A stretch of 64,000 nucleotides of DNA from Micromonospora citrea (GCF_900090315.1 NZ_FMHZ01000002.1:1156501-1220500); one strand, 5' to 3'; positions 1 to 9,346 are shown, counted from the stretch's first letter. The notes: a model not told the origin generated them from the sequence alone. Program-made: numbers and translations.

Positions 1-634
1 GCTTCAGCGCGCCACCGAGGCCGCGCTCGTCGGTCACCGCGCGGCGCAGCAGGTCACGCACCGCCGCGTCGTCGAGCGGCTGGAGGGTGAGCAGCACGCA
101 CCGCGACAGCAGCGGTGAGATCACCGAGAAGTACGGGTTCTCGGTGGTCGCCGCGAGCAGCGTGACGGTGCGGTCCTCGACGGCGGCGAGCAGCGAATCC
201 TGCTGGGTCTTGCTGAACCGGTGCACCTCGTCGATGAAGAGCACGGTCTGGGGGCCGCCCGAGCGGCGCTGCCGGCGGGCCGTCTCGATCACCGCGCGCA
301 CGTCCTTGACCCCGGCGGTGAGCGCCGACATCGCGACGAAGCGGCGGTCGGTGGCCCGGGCGACCAGGTGCGCGATGGTCGTCTTGCCGCTGCCCGGCGG
401 CCCCCACAGGATGACCGACATCGGCGCGCTGGCGGAGACGAGCTGGCGCAGCGGGGCACCCGGCGCGAGCAGGTGGTCCTGCCCGACCAGCTCGTCGATG
501 CTGCGCGGACGCATCCGGACCGGCAGGGGCGAATCCTCCCCCACCGCCGTGAAGCTGTCCACACCGACGGAACCCGCGGGCGCGGGGGGCGCTCCGGCGG
601 GCTCACCGAGGGAGAAGAGGGCGTCGGACTCCAT
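1..634 (-). CDS. rarA: Replication-associated recombination ATPase RarA (MgsA), 5' part
   Basis: AAA+ ATPase of the RarA/MgsA family, which acts at stalled replication forks. The gene runs off the left edge, so only the first ~211 residues of a protein usually 430-490 long are present. Visible in order are a Pro/Ala/Gly-rich leader, an [15 protein letters not shown] box (42-56), Walker [10 protein letters not shown] (78-86), Walker [11 protein letters not shown] (131-140) and sensor-1 ATTENP (162-167). The VHRF after Walker B is typical of RarA and argues against DnaX or RuvB. The C-terminal helical oligomerisation part lies outside the window. The ATG used here gives the usual length before Walker A. 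Confidence 0.93.
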   Translation of the reverse strand, partial: MESDALFSLGEPAGAPPAPAGSVGVDSFTAVGEDSPLPVRMRPRSIDELVGQDHLLAPGAPLRQLVSASAPMSVILWGPPGSGKTTIAHLVARATDRRFVAMSALTAGVKDVRAVIETARRQRRSGGPQTVLFIDEVHRFSKTQQDSLLAAVEDRTVTLLAATTENPYFSVISPLLSRCVLLTLQPLDDAAVRDLLRRAVTDERGLGGALK

Positions 635-710
635 CACGAGAACAGTACCGGTCCCGTCCCACGGCTCCGGAAGCGCGCCGCGGGACGGGACCGACGATGA
701 TCGTTCGCGG

Positions 711-923
711 TCAGCCCCGGCCCGGACGCCGACCCCGGTACCAGCGACCGCCGCCCCCACCGCGCGGGCCGCTGCCGACGCCGGCCAGGTAGAGCGAGAG
801 CAGCAGCAGGCCCAGCATCAGCAGGGTGGTCGGGTTCAGCAGGTCCGGTGCACCGAGGCGGGTGTCGAAGAGGTCGAGCAGCAGGGCGAAACCGAAAACG
901 ATGGCCGCGAGAATGGCGAGCAT
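711..923 (-). CDS. Small two-helix membrane protein
   Basis: A predicted 70-residue membrane protein of unknown function. Residues ~2-18 and ~34-51 are hydrophobic helices separated by a short polar loop ([12 protein letters not shown]), and the C-terminus is a Gly/Arg-rich basic tail that probably faces the cytoplasm. The ATG at 923 was chosen because AGGA sits 6 nt before it; an upstream in-frame start would add a non-hydrophobic 22-residue stretch without a ribosome site. It lies between rarA and map on the same strand but with ~75 and ~200 nt gaps, so co-transcription is not obvious. Small proteins of this form are common in actinomycetes and usually unannotated. Confidence 0.6.
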   Translation of the reverse strand: MLAILAAIVFGFALLLDLFDTRLGAPDLLNPTTLLMLGLLLLSLYLAGVGSGPRGGGGGRWYRGRRPGRG

Positions 924-1127
924 GTCGTTCCTCCGGTGGGGGTTCCCAGTAGGTCGGCGCGGGATGTACCCGATCGGTCCGCTCGCCAATCTCCACCGTG
1001 GAGCCCTCCGCTCCGGAGGCCGCCCGCTTTGACCGGTACGCCGAAAATGGCGACCCGGACGGGCCGCGCGCGCCGCCGACGCCCGGTGACGGCCCGCCGA
1101 GGGCGCGGAGGCGGCCGGCGTGTCACC

Positions 1128-1910
1128 TCACGGTCGCGCCGATCTCGGCAGGGTGAGCACCTCGGCCCCGTCGTCGGTGATGGCGATCGTGTGCTCGCTG
1201 TGCGCCGTCCGGCAGCCGGTCGCGCTGCGGAGCGTCCAGCCGTCGGCATCGGTCACCAGCTTTGCGGTGTCCGCCATGACCCAGGGCTCCAGTGCCAGCA
1301 GCAGCCCGGGACGCAGCCGGTAGCCACGACCGGGCCGCCCCGTGTTCGACACGTGCGGGTCCTGGTGCATCGTCGAGCCGACGCCGTGACCGCCGAACTC
1401 GGTGTTGATCGGGTATCCCGCCTCGCTGAGGACCGAGCCGATGGCGTGGGAGACGTCGCCGACGCGGGCTCCGGGGCCGGCCGCGGCTATCCCCGCGCTC
1501 AACGCGCGCTCGGTCGCGTCGATCAGCGCGAGGCTCTCCGGGGGCCTCGCGTCGCCCACGACGAAGCTGATGGCGGAGTCGGCGACGACCCCGTCCGTGG
1601 AGACGGCGAGGTCGAGCGTCAGCAGGTCGCCGTCGGCGAGCGGGTAGTCGTGCGGCAGTCCGTGGAGCACGGCGTCGTTGACCGACGTGCAGATGTAGTG
1701 GCCGAACGGCCCGCGCCCGAAGGACGGCTCGTAGTCGACGTAGCAGGACTGCGCCCCGGCCTCGGTGATCATGGCCTGCGCCCACCGGTCGATGTCCAGC
1801 AGGTTCGTGCCGACCGTGCTGCGGCTCTTCAGCGTCTGCAGGACGTCGGCGACCAGGGCGCCGGCGTCCCTCGCGCGCAGCAGTTGGGCGGGGGTCAGGA
1901 TCTCGATCAT
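1128..1910 (-). CDS. map: Type I methionine aminopeptidase
   Basis: Cytoplasmic metalloprotease that removes the initiator methionine from nascent proteins. The 260-residue length fits a single-domain type I enzyme. The pita-bread metal ligands are all visible: His83, Asp100, Asp111, His175, Glu208 and Glu239, with the second catalytic His182 in the STMHQDPH segment. A GGAAGG ribosome site precedes the ATG. The gene is divergent from a Cro-type regulator across a 63-bp gap containing direct repeats and a palindrome, so this copy is probably regulated. The genome likely carries another, ribosomal-operon-linked map; this one would then be an accessory paralogue (inference). Confidence 0.95.
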   Translation of the reverse strand: MIEILTPAQLLRARDAGALVADVLQTLKSRSTVGTNLLDIDRWAQAMITEAGAQSCYVDYEPSFGRGPFGHYICTSVNDAVLHGLPHDYPLADGDLLTLDLAVSTDGVVADSAISFVVGDARPPESLALIDATERALSAGIAAAGPGARVGDVSHAIGSVLSEAGYPINTEFGGHGVGSTMHQDPHVSNTGRPGRGYRLRPGLLLALEPWVMADTAKLVTDADGWTLRSATGCRTAHSEHTIAITDDGAEVLTLPRSARP

Positions 1911-1930
1911 GCAGCGCCTTCCGCGGGGCC

Positions 1931-1967
1931 GATAATTATCCCGGCCATATTATCCCGGTACTAGAAT
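1931..1967. promoter_or_regulatory. Shared map/regulator promoter with repeated operator-like boxes
   Basis: The 63-bp gap between the two divergent genes holds the perfect palindrome GATAATTATC (1931-1940) and two direct copies of ATTATCCCGG (1935-1944 and 1949-1958), 14 bp apart. TAGAAT at 1962-1967 lies 6 nt before the ATG of the regulator and would serve as the -10 of a leaderless transcript. Binding by the adjacent helix-turn-helix protein would control both genes (inference). Confidence 0.6.
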
Positions 1968-1973
1968 CGGGCC

Positions 1974-2276
1974 ATGGTCAGGTTGCCGCTCACTCCCGCG
2001 GAGGTCGAGCGCGGTCAACGCCTCGGCGCCCTCCTGCGACGCGCCAGGGGGGAGCGTTCGATGCTCGTCACCGCGCTGGCCGCAGGCGTCTCCCCGGAGA
2101 CCCTTCGGAAGATCGAGTCCGGTCGGGTGGCCACCCCCGCCTTCCCGACCATCGCCGCGGTCGCCGACGTCCTCGGCCTCTCCCTCGACGCGGTGTGGTC
2201 GGAGATCAACCGGTCGGACGGCGGGGCCGAACTCGGGGCGTCGGATCGCCACCCGGCCGAGCGGCTGGCCTCGTAG
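1974..2276 (+). CDS. Cro/CI-type helix-turn-helix regulator
   Basis: A 100-residue one-domain DNA-binding protein of the XRE (Cro/CI) family. The HTH spans about residues 15-75: LGALLRRARGE, then the recognition region GVSPETLRKIESGR, then FPTIAAVADVLGLSLDAVW. There is no sensor or ligand domain after it. It is divergent from map and probably binds the repeats in the shared promoter, giving autoregulation plus control of map. There is no Shine-Dalgarno before the ATG; a TAGAAT -10 box 6 nt upstream suggests a leaderless mRNA. Confidence 0.85.
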   Translation: MVRLPLTPAEVERGQRLGALLRRARGERSMLVTALAAGVSPETLRKIESGRVATPAFPTIAAVADVLGLSLDAVWSEINRSDGGAELGASDRHPAERLAS

Positions 2277-2457
2277 GTCCCATCCCGCGACCCCTCGCCG
2301 GTCGCCGACGACGCAGGGCGGGCGTCGCACGCCGGGCCCCGACTCGCCAGGTGGGCGCGCACCGGGACTCCGCTTCCCCGCCGGCGCGAGCCGAGGACGT
2401 GCCCGCCGGAGGCCGCCGACGCCCCGCCCCCCGGGCCGGTGCATCTAGGCTGACAAC

Positions 2458-3198
2458 ATGATCGTCGCCGACCAGGTCCTGGAGGGGCGGGACGCCATCC
2501 TGACTGCCGCCGGCCACCACCCGTACGCCCGGCACTCGCTCCGGCGCGGCGAGCGACCGCGCGGCTGGCGGCGCGACGACGCGGTGGGCTGGCTGCTCCC
2601 TGCGGAGCACGGCCCGGCCGGCGGCGCGATCGGCGCTCCCGGGCCGGCGGTCGACGTCTTCGCCGGTCTCCTGGCGGAGGGCGTGCTGCTCCCCGGCCAG
2701 TGGCTGCACCTGCCGCGGCTCGACCCGGCGGCGCTGACCGGCCGGTTGGCCGTGGCGCGGCACGACGAGTGGGACTTCCTCTGGGCCACGACCGCCCCGC
2801 CGCGCCAGCCCGAGGAGGATCGGGTGGTCCGGCTCACCGAGGCCGACCATCCGGCGCTGGCCGAGCTGATCGACGAGTCCTTCCCGACCACCACCTCCCG
2901 GCCGGGCGACCCCCGGGTCGTCGACTGGTACGGCATCCGCGACGGCGACCGGATCGTCGCCTGCGGCGCGGACCGCAGCCGGGGCGACGTCGGCTTCCTC
3001 GCCGGACTGACCGTCGCTGCCGGACTGCGCGGCCGAGGGCTGGGCGCGGCGCTGACCGCCGGGATGACCCGGGCGCTGTTCGCCCGGCACGACACCGTGG
3101 CGCTCGGCGTCTACACCGTCAACGTCGGCGCGATCCGGCTCTACCGGCGGCTCGGCTTCACCAACGCGCTGGCCCGCAGCTCGGTGCACCTGGCCTGA
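2458..3198 (+). CDS. GNAT-family N-acetyltransferase (FR47-like)
   Basis: A 246-residue protein whose C-terminal half (from ~125) is a GNAT fold. The acetyl-CoA pyrophosphate loop is seen as LTVAAGLRGRGLGAAL, followed by the motif-B-like VNVGAIRLYRRLGF typical of FR47-like acyltransferases. The N-terminal ~120 residues are not recognised and may be a degenerate second GNAT-like domain or a substrate-selecting domain. The acceptor substrate cannot be told from sequence. The gene stands alone, with an unexplained 180-bp gap before it and a convergent MFS gene 44 bp downstream. Confidence 0.85.
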   Translation: MIVADQVLEGRDAILTAAGHHPYARHSLRRGERPRGWRRDDAVGWLLPAEHGPAGGAIGAPGPAVDVFAGLLAEGVLLPGQWLHLPRLDPAALTGRLAVARHDEWDFLWATTAPPRQPEEDRVVRLTEADHPALAELIDESFPTTTSRPGDPRVVDWYGIRDGDRIVACGADRSRGDVGFLAGLTVAAGLRGRGLGAALTAGMTRALFARHDTVALGVYTVNVGAIRLYRRLGFTNALARSSVHLA

Positions 3199-3241
3199 GC
3201 GCGCCGGCGGCCCTCTCCGGGGCCGACGGCACGCCGGACGT

Positions 3242-4645
3242 TCAGCCGCCCTGCGCCGGCGCGTCCACCGCCGACCGTCCACCCGCCGGCTCGACGGGCC
3301 CGGTCCCCGATGTCTCCGGAGCGGGGAGCGGGCCGGCGGCCTCCGGCCCCGGGAGCGGGCCGGCGACGGGGCCCGCCTCCGACGCGGACACGAGGTCGGG
3401 GCCGTCCGGCGTGCCGCGGCCGGCGCGCCAGGCGGGCAGGTAGAGCGGGGCCGCGACGGCCAGCACGACCGCGCCGAGCAGCATGGCGGCGCTGACGCTG
3501 ACGGCGTCGGCGAGCGCGGTGAGCACGACGGCGCCGACGGCGAACCCGGGCTGGCCCATCATCGAGTTGAGCGAGATCACGCTGGTCCGGTAAGGGCCGT
3601 CGACCTGCCGGTGCAGCAGCCCCGTGTGCAACGGGTTGGACGCCCCGTGCACGGCGTAGCAGGCGAGGTAGGCGACCAGCACCCCGGTCGGGCCGGCGAG
3701 CAGGCCCATCCCGACCACCGTCGCACCCTGCAGGATCCGCAGCAGGGCGGCGCTCGGCGCGGCGCCCAGCCGGCGCAGCAGCAGCGGGGTGAGCGCGGCG
3801 CCGGCCGCCCCGGCCAGCCAGGCCGCCGAACTGGCCGGTCCCAGCAGGGCCGCCGCCCGGTCCGGGTCGCCCACCACCTCGGCGAGCCGGACGGGAAGCA
3901 GCGACTCGAAGGTGACCATGCCGAAACCCCAGAACAACTCGACGCAGACCAGGGCGAGCAGCACCCGGGAGCGGCGGAGCAGCCCGACCGCCTGCCCGAC
4001 CATCCGCGGCGCCTCGGCCACCGACGCCCGCAGCGCCCCGGCGCCCTTCGCGGGGCGGGCCTCCACCAGCAGCACCAGCAGTGCGACCAGGGCCGCCGCC
4101 TGCGACACGAACGCGACCAGCACCGGCAGGGTGAGGGCGCTGACCGGCCCGATCGGGCCGAGCGCGACGAGACCGCCGCCGAGCAGCGCGCCGGCGCTGA
4201 TGGTGACGCCGATGACGGTGCCGGCGTAGCCGAGGCCCGGCTCGTAGTCGGCCTCCGGGTCGGCGGCGAGGGTGGCGTCGACGTACCAGGACTCCAGGGG
4301 GCCGCTGTCCAAGGCCCGGAAGACACCCTGCAACGCCCAGATCAGGAAGAACAGCGCGAACGAGTCGGCGACGGCGAACAGCGCCAGCGAGACGAGGTTG
4401 ACCAGCCAGGCCGCGATCAGGACCGGGCGGCGCCCGAGGGCGTCGGCGAACCCGCCGGTGGGCAGTTCCAGCGCCAGCACGACCAGCCCTTGGGCGACGG
4501 AGACCAGGCCGATCTGGGACAGCGTCAACCCCCGCTCCTGCATGAGCAGGATCATCACGGGGACCATCAGGCCGGTGGGCAGCCAGCGCAGGCCGTGCAG
4601 CACGAGGAAGCGGCGCCGCACCTGGCGTACGGACAGCGCGCTCAC
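3242..4645 (-). CDS. MFS transporter, regulator-linked
   Basis: Major facilitator superfamily permease of 467 residues with about 12 hydrophobic segments. The cytoplasmic loop 2-3 signature appears as GGFADALGRRP. The C-terminal ~65 residues are a Pro/Gly/Ser-rich hydrophilic tail unlikely to be part of the transport core. Its ATG overlaps the stop codon of the upstream ArsR-type regulator (ATGA), so the two are co-translated. Export of the compound sensed by that regulator is the simplest idea; the substrate is unknown. Confidence 0.88.
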   Translation of the reverse strand: MSALSVRQVRRRFLVLHGLRWLPTGLMVPVMILLMQERGLTLSQIGLVSVAQGLVVLALELPTGGFADALGRRPVLIAAWLVNLVSLALFAVADSFALFFLIWALQGVFRALDSGPLESWYVDATLAADPEADYEPGLGYAGTVIGVTISAGALLGGGLVALGPIGPVSALTLPVLVAFVSQAAALVALLVLLVEARPAKGAGALRASVAEAPRMVGQAVGLLRRSRVLLALVCVELFWGFGMVTFESLLPVRLAEVVGDPDRAAALLGPASSAAWLAGAAGAALTPLLLRRLGAAPSAALLRILQGATVVGMGLLAGPTGVLVAYLACYAVHGASNPLHTGLLHRQVDGPYRTSVISLNSMMGQPGFAVGAVVLTALADAVSVSAAMLLGAVVLAVAAPLYLPAWRAGRGTPDGPDLVSASEAGPVAGPLPGPEAAGPLPAPETSGTGPVEPAGGRSAVDAPAQGG

Positions 4646-5238
4646 CGCTTCCCCTCCGACCGGGGAAAGGCGGCGTGGAAGACGTGCACCGACCGGGCGT
4701 CAGGCTCGTCGGGCGGCGTCTCGTCCCGGTAGCGCATCAGCAGCGCCCACAGCTCGTCGTTCAGCGCCCGGAGCCGGTCCGGACCCAGCTCCAGCACCAG
4801 GTCTCCCATGCCGGCGGCGTCCCGCCACTGCGGGGACTGGTGCGGCGCGTCGGCCATCCAGCGCTCGGCCAACTCGGCCATCAGCCGCACCTGGTCGCCC
4901 TGGATCCACTCGACCGCCGCCCGGGCGTCCGGGTCGTCGTCGAAGTCGGTCGGCTCGAAGTTGCTGATGTCGTGCGCCGCCCGCCACCACCGCTGCCGGC
5001 CGGCGCCGCGGTCGAGATCCTCGGTCACCAGCCCCACCTCGGCGAGCTGCCGCAGGTGGTAGCTGGTCGCCCCGGAGTTGGTGTCCAGCTTCTCGGCCAG
5101 CATGGTCGCGGTCGCCGGGCCGTCCAGGCGAAGCGTGCCGAGCAGCCGCATCCGCAGCGGATGGGCCAGGACGCGGACCTGCCGGTGGTCGAGGTGGACG
5201 GCGCGCGGCGCGTCCGGGGACGGCGATGCGTTCTCCAT
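4642..5238 (-). CDS. ArsR-type winged-helix transcriptional regulator
   Basis: A 198-residue regulator. The winged helix occupies about residues 15-95: HLDHRQVRVLAHPLRMRLLG, then TMLAEKLDTNSGATSYHLRQL as the recognition helix, then the wing. The C-terminal ~100 residues (WIQGDQVRLMAELAERWM and after) form a helical domain seen in longer HTH_20/ArsR-like actinobacterial proteins, with no obvious metal-binding cysteines. The ATG at 5238 is preferred: the only upstream alternative lies inside a 41-bp palindrome. TATCGT ends 6 nt before the ATG, so the mRNA may be leaderless. It heads a two-gene operon with the MFS pump and probably represses it. Confidence 0.87.
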   Translation of the reverse strand: MENASPSPDAPRAVHLDHRQVRVLAHPLRMRLLGTLRLDGPATATMLAEKLDTNSGATSYHLRQLAEVGLVTEDLDRGAGRQRWWRAAHDISNFEPTDFDDDPDARAAVEWIQGDQVRLMAELAERWMADAPHQSPQWRDAAGMGDLVLELGPDRLRALNDELWALLMRYRDETPPDEPDARSVHVFHAAFPRSEGKR

Positions 5239-5255
5239 GTACGCACGATATCTGT

Positions 5256-5296
5256 GCACACTTTCTATGCACAATAGTTGTGCATAGAAAGTGTGC
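5256..5296. promoter_or_regulatory. 41-bp perfect palindrome, probable operator of the ArsR-MFS operon
   Basis: The left arm GCACACTTTCTATGCACAA (5256-5274) and its exact reverse complement (5278-5296) are separated by TAG. It lies 18 bp upstream of the regulator's start and overlaps where the -35 and spacer would be. A repeated GTGCA core inside each arm suggests cooperative dimer binding. The low local GC makes it stand out sharply from its surroundings. Confidence 0.8.
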
Positions 5297-5352
5297 GTCG
5301 ATCGTCGTGAGTTGCCCGTGCTCGCGCACGTCGGGTGGGAGGCGAGCAGGCC

Positions 5353-6168
5353 TCAGGGGGCGAGAAGCTCGCGGATGCCGCGCAGTCGGGTCGGCAGCAG
5401 GGCGGCGGCACGGGACGAGTCCAGGCGTACCTCGGTGGGGCGGACCAGCCCCGTGGAGGCGCTGGTGGTGGTCTTCAGCCCGCCCGGATCGAGGCCGAAG
5501 CGGGCCGCGACCAGCCGCCCCATCTCGGCCCGGCTCACCGGGTCCGGACCGGCGACGTTCAGCGGTCCGGCGTACCGGCTGTCGACCAGGTCGAGGACGG
5601 CGGCGGCGAGGTCGGTGACGTCGACCGGGCAGCGGATCTCGTCGGTGAACAGGGCGGCCCGCCCGCCGAGGGCGTCGAGGCAGAGCCGGATCTGCTTGCT
5701 CCGCTCGTCGCCCACGATCAGCGAGGTACGCACCAGCACGGCGCCCGGGTCGATCGCCCGCACGGCGGTCTCGGCGGCCGCCTTCGCCGCCCCGTACGGA
5801 AAGATTGGGCTCGGCGGCTCGTCGTCGGCGTACGGCTCGGGGCGGCCTGCGTGCAGCGCGTCGCTGGACAGGTGCACCAGCCGCGACCCCGCCTCGGCGG
5901 TCGCGTACGCCACGTGGGCCGCGCCGTCGGCGGTCACTGTCCACTCCGCGTACCGGTAGGGGGTGCTGACCACGGCGTCGGGTCGCACCCGCGCAACCAG
6001 GTCGCGCACCGCGGCGCGGTCCGTCACGTCCAGGCGGTGCGCCTCGACGCCCGGCACGTCGACGCCGCCGGAGTGGTACGTCCCGACCACCCGCTCCCCC
6101 GCCGCGACCGCCTGCCGGCACACCTCGCCGCCGAGGTGGCCGCTGGCCCCCACCACGAGCAGCGTCAT
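5353..6168 (-). CDS. NAD(P)-dependent reductase, dTDP-4-dehydrorhamnose reductase-like
   Basis: An atypical short-chain dehydrogenase of 271 residues, RmlD-like. The N-terminal Rossmann motif is LLVVGASGHLGGEV (3-16), followed by RLDVTDRAAV. The catalytic region LVHLSSDALHAG and YGAAKAAAE gives the YxxxK pair. The C-terminal half (DVTDLAAAVLDLVD, GPLNVAGPDPVSRAEMGRLVA) matches the RmlD substrate-binding layout. It is not in a deoxysugar cluster here, so a role in rhamnose synthesis is not supported; a general NAD(P)H sugar or aldehyde reductase is safer. Confidence 0.82.
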   Translation of the reverse strand: MTLLVVGASGHLGGEVCRQAVAAGERVVGTYHSGGVDVPGVEAHRLDVTDRAAVRDLVARVRPDAVVSTPYRYAEWTVTADGAAHVAYATAEAGSRLVHLSSDALHAGRPEPYADDEPPSPIFPYGAAKAAAETAVRAIDPGAVLVRTSLIVGDERSKQIRLCLDALGGRAALFTDEIRCPVDVTDLAAAVLDLVDSRYAGPLNVAGPDPVSRAEMGRLVAARFGLDPGGLKTTTSASTGLVRPTEVRLDSSRAAALLPTRLRGIRELLAP

Positions 6169-6242
6169 GCCGCCCCCTCTCCTCGCGTCGACGCCCCGGG
6201 ACCCTGACCGCTCGGCGCCTCCGAGCCCCGACCTCGTCGCCT

Positions 6243-6266
6243 CCGGGACCCGGCACCGGGTCCCGG
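6243..6266 (-). terminator. Hairpin downstream of aspS
   Basis: CCGGGACCCG (6243-6252) pairs exactly with CGGGTCCCGG (6257-6266) across a GCAC loop, ~75 nt after the aspS stop. There is no U-run, as is usual for high-GC actinobacterial terminators. Confidence 0.5.
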
Positions 6267-6340
6267 GAGACCCGCGTCAGGTCGCCAAGCGAATCATGAC
6301 GCGGACCTCCCGGCCTGTCGGGGAACTCGGCCCGGACCGG

Positions 6341-8146
6341 TCAGGTCGGGTCGGCGACCGGGGCCGCCGGGCCGGCCGTGCCGGTGTGCGGGGCGGCCTG
6401 CGGCTTGGGCTTGGCGTCGATGCCGGCCTCGGTGCGCTGCTGGGCCGTGATCGGCGTCGGCGCGCCGGTCAGCGGGTCGAAGCCACCCCGGGTCTTCGGG
6501 AAGGCGATGACCTCGCGGATCGAGTCCGCGCCGGCGAGCAGCATGCAGACCCGGTCCCAGCCGAAGGCGATGCCGCCGTGCGGCGGGGCGCCGTACTTGA
6601 ACGCCTCCAGCAGGAAGCCGAACTTGTCCTGCGCCTCCTCGGGCGTGATGCCGAGCAGGTCGAAGACCCGCTGCTGCACGTCGCCCCGGTGGATACGGAT
6701 GGAGCCGCCGCCGATCTCGTTGCCGTTGCAGACGATGTCGTACGCGTAGGCCAGCGCGCGGTCCGGCGCCTCCTCGAACCGGTCGACCCACTCGGCGTTG
6801 GGCGAGGTGAACGGGTGGTGCACGGCCGTCCAGCCACCCTCGTCCGTGCGCTCGAACATCGGCGCGTCGACCACCCAGCAGAACGCCCAGGCGCTCTCGT
6901 CGACCAGCCCGGCCCGCTTGGCGATCTCGATCCGGGCCGCGCCGAGCAGCTCCTGCGCCTCCCGGGTGTTGGCGCTGGCGGCGAAGAAGACCGCGTCGCC
7001 CGGCTTGGCGCCGACCGCGTCGGCGAGCCCGCCCAGGTGCTCGGCGGAGAGGTTCTTCGCCACCGGCCCGCGCGCCTCGCCGGTCTCGGCGTCGAGCACC
7101 ACGTACGCCAGGCCGCGCGCGCCGCGCGCCTTGGCCCAGTCCTGCCAGCCGTCCAGCTCCTTGCGGCTCTGCGATGCGCCGCCCGGCATGACGACCGCGC
7201 CGACGTAGCCACCCGCGTCGATCGCGCCGGCGAAGACCCGGAACTCGGTGCCGCGCAGGTACTCGGTCAGCTCGGTCAGCTCGACGCCGTAGCGCAGGTC
7301 GGGCTTGTCGGAGCCGTAGCGGGCCATCGCGTCGTGCCAGGTGATGCGCGGGATCGGCCGGGAGATCTCGTGGCCGGCCAGGTCCTTCCAGAGCGCCGAG
7401 ACGATCGCCTCGCCGAGGTCGATCACGTCGTCCTCGGTGACGAAGGACATCTCGATGTCGAGCTGGGTGAACTCCGGCTGCCGGTCGGCGCGGAAGTCCT
7501 CGTCGCGGTAGCAGCGGGCGATCTGGTAGTACCGCTCCATGCCGCCGACCATCAGCAGCTGCTTGAACAGCTGCGGCGACTGCGGCAGCGCGTACCAGCT
7601 GCCCGGCTGGAGGCGTACCGGCACCAGGAAGTCGCGGGCGCCCTCCGGGGTGGACCGCGTCAGCGTCGGCGTCTCGATCTCCAGGAAGTCCCGCTCGTGC
7701 AGCACCGTCCGGGCGAGCTGGTTGGCCCGCGAACGCAGCCGCATCGCCTTCGCCGGGCCGCTGCGGCGCAGGTCGAGGTAGCGGTAGCGCAGCCGGATGT
7801 CGTCGCCGGCCTCGACCTGGTCGTCCACCGGCAGGGGCAGCGGCGCGGCCTCGGAGAGCACCTCCAGCTCGGCGGCGGTCACCTCGATCTCGCCGGTCGG
7901 CAGCTCCGGGTTCTCGTTGCCCTCGGGGCGGCGGGTCACCTCGCCGGTCACCCGGACGCAGAACTCGTTGCGCAGCGCGTGCGCGTCCTCCTCGCGGAAC
8001 ACCACCTGGACCACGCCGGAGCCGTCGCGCAGGTCGACGAAGATCACGCCGCCGTGGTCGCGCCGGCGGGCCACCCAGCCGGCGAGCGTCACCGTGGTGC
8101 CGGCGTCCGTCGCGCGCAGGCTGCCGGCGTCATGGGTACGGATCAC
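6341..8146 (-). CDS. aspS: Aspartyl-tRNA synthetase
   Basis: Class II aminoacyl-tRNA synthetase that charges tRNA-Asp. At 601 residues it has the bacterial-type layout: an N-terminal OB-fold anticodon-binding domain ([23 protein letters not shown]), then the catalytic core with motif 2 ([23 protein letters not shown] region), the bacterial insertion domain around 300-400, and motif 3 ([12 protein letters not shown]). HHPFTSP is the flexible-loop signature of AspRS. Start is a GTG with GGAG 9 nt upstream. The C-terminal ~25 residues are a low-complexity Ala/Pro tail. Many actinobacteria lack AsnRS and use a nondiscriminating AspRS; that cannot be decided here. Confidence 0.97.
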   Translation of the reverse strand: MIRTHDAGSLRATDAGTTVTLAGWVARRRDHGGVIFVDLRDGSGVVQVVFREEDAHALRNEFCVRVTGEVTRRPEGNENPELPTGEIEVTAAELEVLSEAAPLPLPVDDQVEAGDDIRLRYRYLDLRRSGPAKAMRLRSRANQLARTVLHERDFLEIETPTLTRSTPEGARDFLVPVRLQPGSWYALPQSPQLFKQLLMVGGMERYYQIARCYRDEDFRADRQPEFTQLDIEMSFVTEDDVIDLGEAIVSALWKDLAGHEISRPIPRITWHDAMARYGSDKPDLRYGVELTELTEYLRGTEFRVFAGAIDAGGYVGAVVMPGGASQSRKELDGWQDWAKARGARGLAYVVLDAETGEARGPVAKNLSAEHLGGLADAVGAKPGDAVFFAASANTREAQELLGAARIEIAKRAGLVDESAWAFCWVVDAPMFERTDEGGWTAVHHPFTSPNAEWVDRFEEAPDRALAYAYDIVCNGNEIGGGSIRIHRGDVQQRVFDLLGITPEEAQDKFGFLLEAFKYGAPPHGGIAFGWDRVCMLLAGADSIREVIAFPKTRGGFDPLTGAPTPITAQQRTEAGIDAKPKPQAAPHTGTAGPAAPVADPT

Positions 8147-8293
8147 GACTTGCGTCTCCTCATCTGCGGTACACCGTTACCCCTGGCATTCTGTCAGCCT
8201 CCCCGGGCGCGGGTCCGCGCCACCCGTCGACGCGTCCGTGCTGCGCGCCGCGTCGGCGGGCGGCTCGACGACGGCCTCGCCGTGACCGGAGCC

Positions 8294-9154
8294 TCAGTCC
8301 TCCGGGATGTCCCAGGCGGTCGCCTTGATGACCACCGCCCGGTCGTTGCTGATCGACACGACCTCGACCAGCACCATCCGCCACTCGTCGCGACGCTCCC
8401 GGGCCTTGCCGTAATTGGTTCGGATGCAGAGCCAGCCGCCCTTGCGCAGCGGCACCTCCGCGTTCTCCGCGATGGGCGCGGCGCGGATGGCGTCCGCGCA
8501 CTCCTGCGGTCTCATGCCGGCGCGCGCCGCCTCGCTGCCGTCCACCCCGGTGCTCAACTGCACGTAGGGCGCTCCCGCCTGGCAGCCCGGGCTGAGCGTG
8601 AACTCCGCGCCGTTGGAGCCGACGTTGGCGCGCGGCTCGTCGAGATCCACGCGCATCTCGGTGAAGCACTCCGCCGGTTTGAGGGTGAGGCTCTGCCCCT
8701 CGTAGTTCGGCCGGTAGACGGTCCGCTCGTTGAGCTCGGGAGGCTCCCCGGGCGGGCGTGGCGCACCCCCCGGTGTGCCCTCGCCGTCGGGCGTGGCCGT
8801 CGGGCCGGCCGGCTCCGGCGCCGACGACGCGCCGCCGTCGGGCGTGGCGGCGGGCGCGCCGACCGGCGCCCGGGCCGACGCGATGTCCCGCGCCGTGTTG
8901 GCCTGGTCGAGCGCCCGCCAGGAGACGACGGCGGACCCGAGGGCGGCCAGCAGGGCCAGCGACGCGATACCGATCACCAGCGCGCCGAACCGGTTGGCCC
9001 CCAGGCCGCCCCGGCGCGCTCCGGGCGGCGCCGCCGGCTGCGGAATCGCGGCGCCACCCGTCGGCGGTGCGGGAGGCGTCGTTCCGTGCTGCCGCGCCGC
9101 GGCAGGGCTGGGCGGCTGGGGGGACGCACCCCGCTGATCGTCGGGCTGGTTCAC
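8294..9154 (-). CDS. Single-pass membrane protein with Pro/Ala-rich linker, unknown function
   Basis: A 286-residue protein not recognised. Residues 1-55 are a Pro/Gly/Ala-rich cytoplasmic region, ~58-85 a transmembrane helix (FGALVIGIASLALLAALGSAVVSW), then a Pro/Gly/Ala/Thr-rich extracellular linker, then a ~150-residue globular outer domain with three cysteines (CFTEM, GCQAG, ECAD) and a late CIRTNYG. GTG at 9154 is preferred since AGGAGG lies 8 nt before it; a longer TTG start would overlap that ribosome site. It is divergent from another single-pass membrane protein of similar layout. Confidence 0.7.
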   Translation of the reverse strand: MNQPDDQRGASPQPPSPAAARQHGTTPPAPPTGGAAIPQPAAPPGARRGGLGANRFGALVIGIASLALLAALGSAVVSWRALDQANTARDIASARAPVGAPAATPDGGASSAPEPAGPTATPDGEGTPGGAPRPPGEPPELNERTVYRPNYEGQSLTLKPAECFTEMRVDLDEPRANVGSNGAEFTLSPGCQAGAPYVQLSTGVDGSEAARAGMRPQECADAIRAAPIAENAEVPLRKGGWLCIRTNYGKARERRDEWRMVLVEVVSISNDRAVVIKATAWDIPED

Positions 9155-9346
9155 GCCTATTACCTCCTGCAACGGCAGAGGTCAATTCGGGAAGGCCGGG
9201 TCCGCAGTTTCTTGACGCCCGGGCCGGCACGGTATCAGGAACTCGCCACTGCCGGACGGAGTATTCTTCGCCGACGCGGCGATGACGACGCCCGTCGAAT
9301 TCCGCGTCGCACTTCATGGCCACCGTGGAAGGACGATGTGCCGGAC

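Noticed and set aside
4642..5274. Longer form of the ArsR-type regulator
   Set aside because: The upstream ATG is inside the 41-bp palindrome, so it would overlap the operator.
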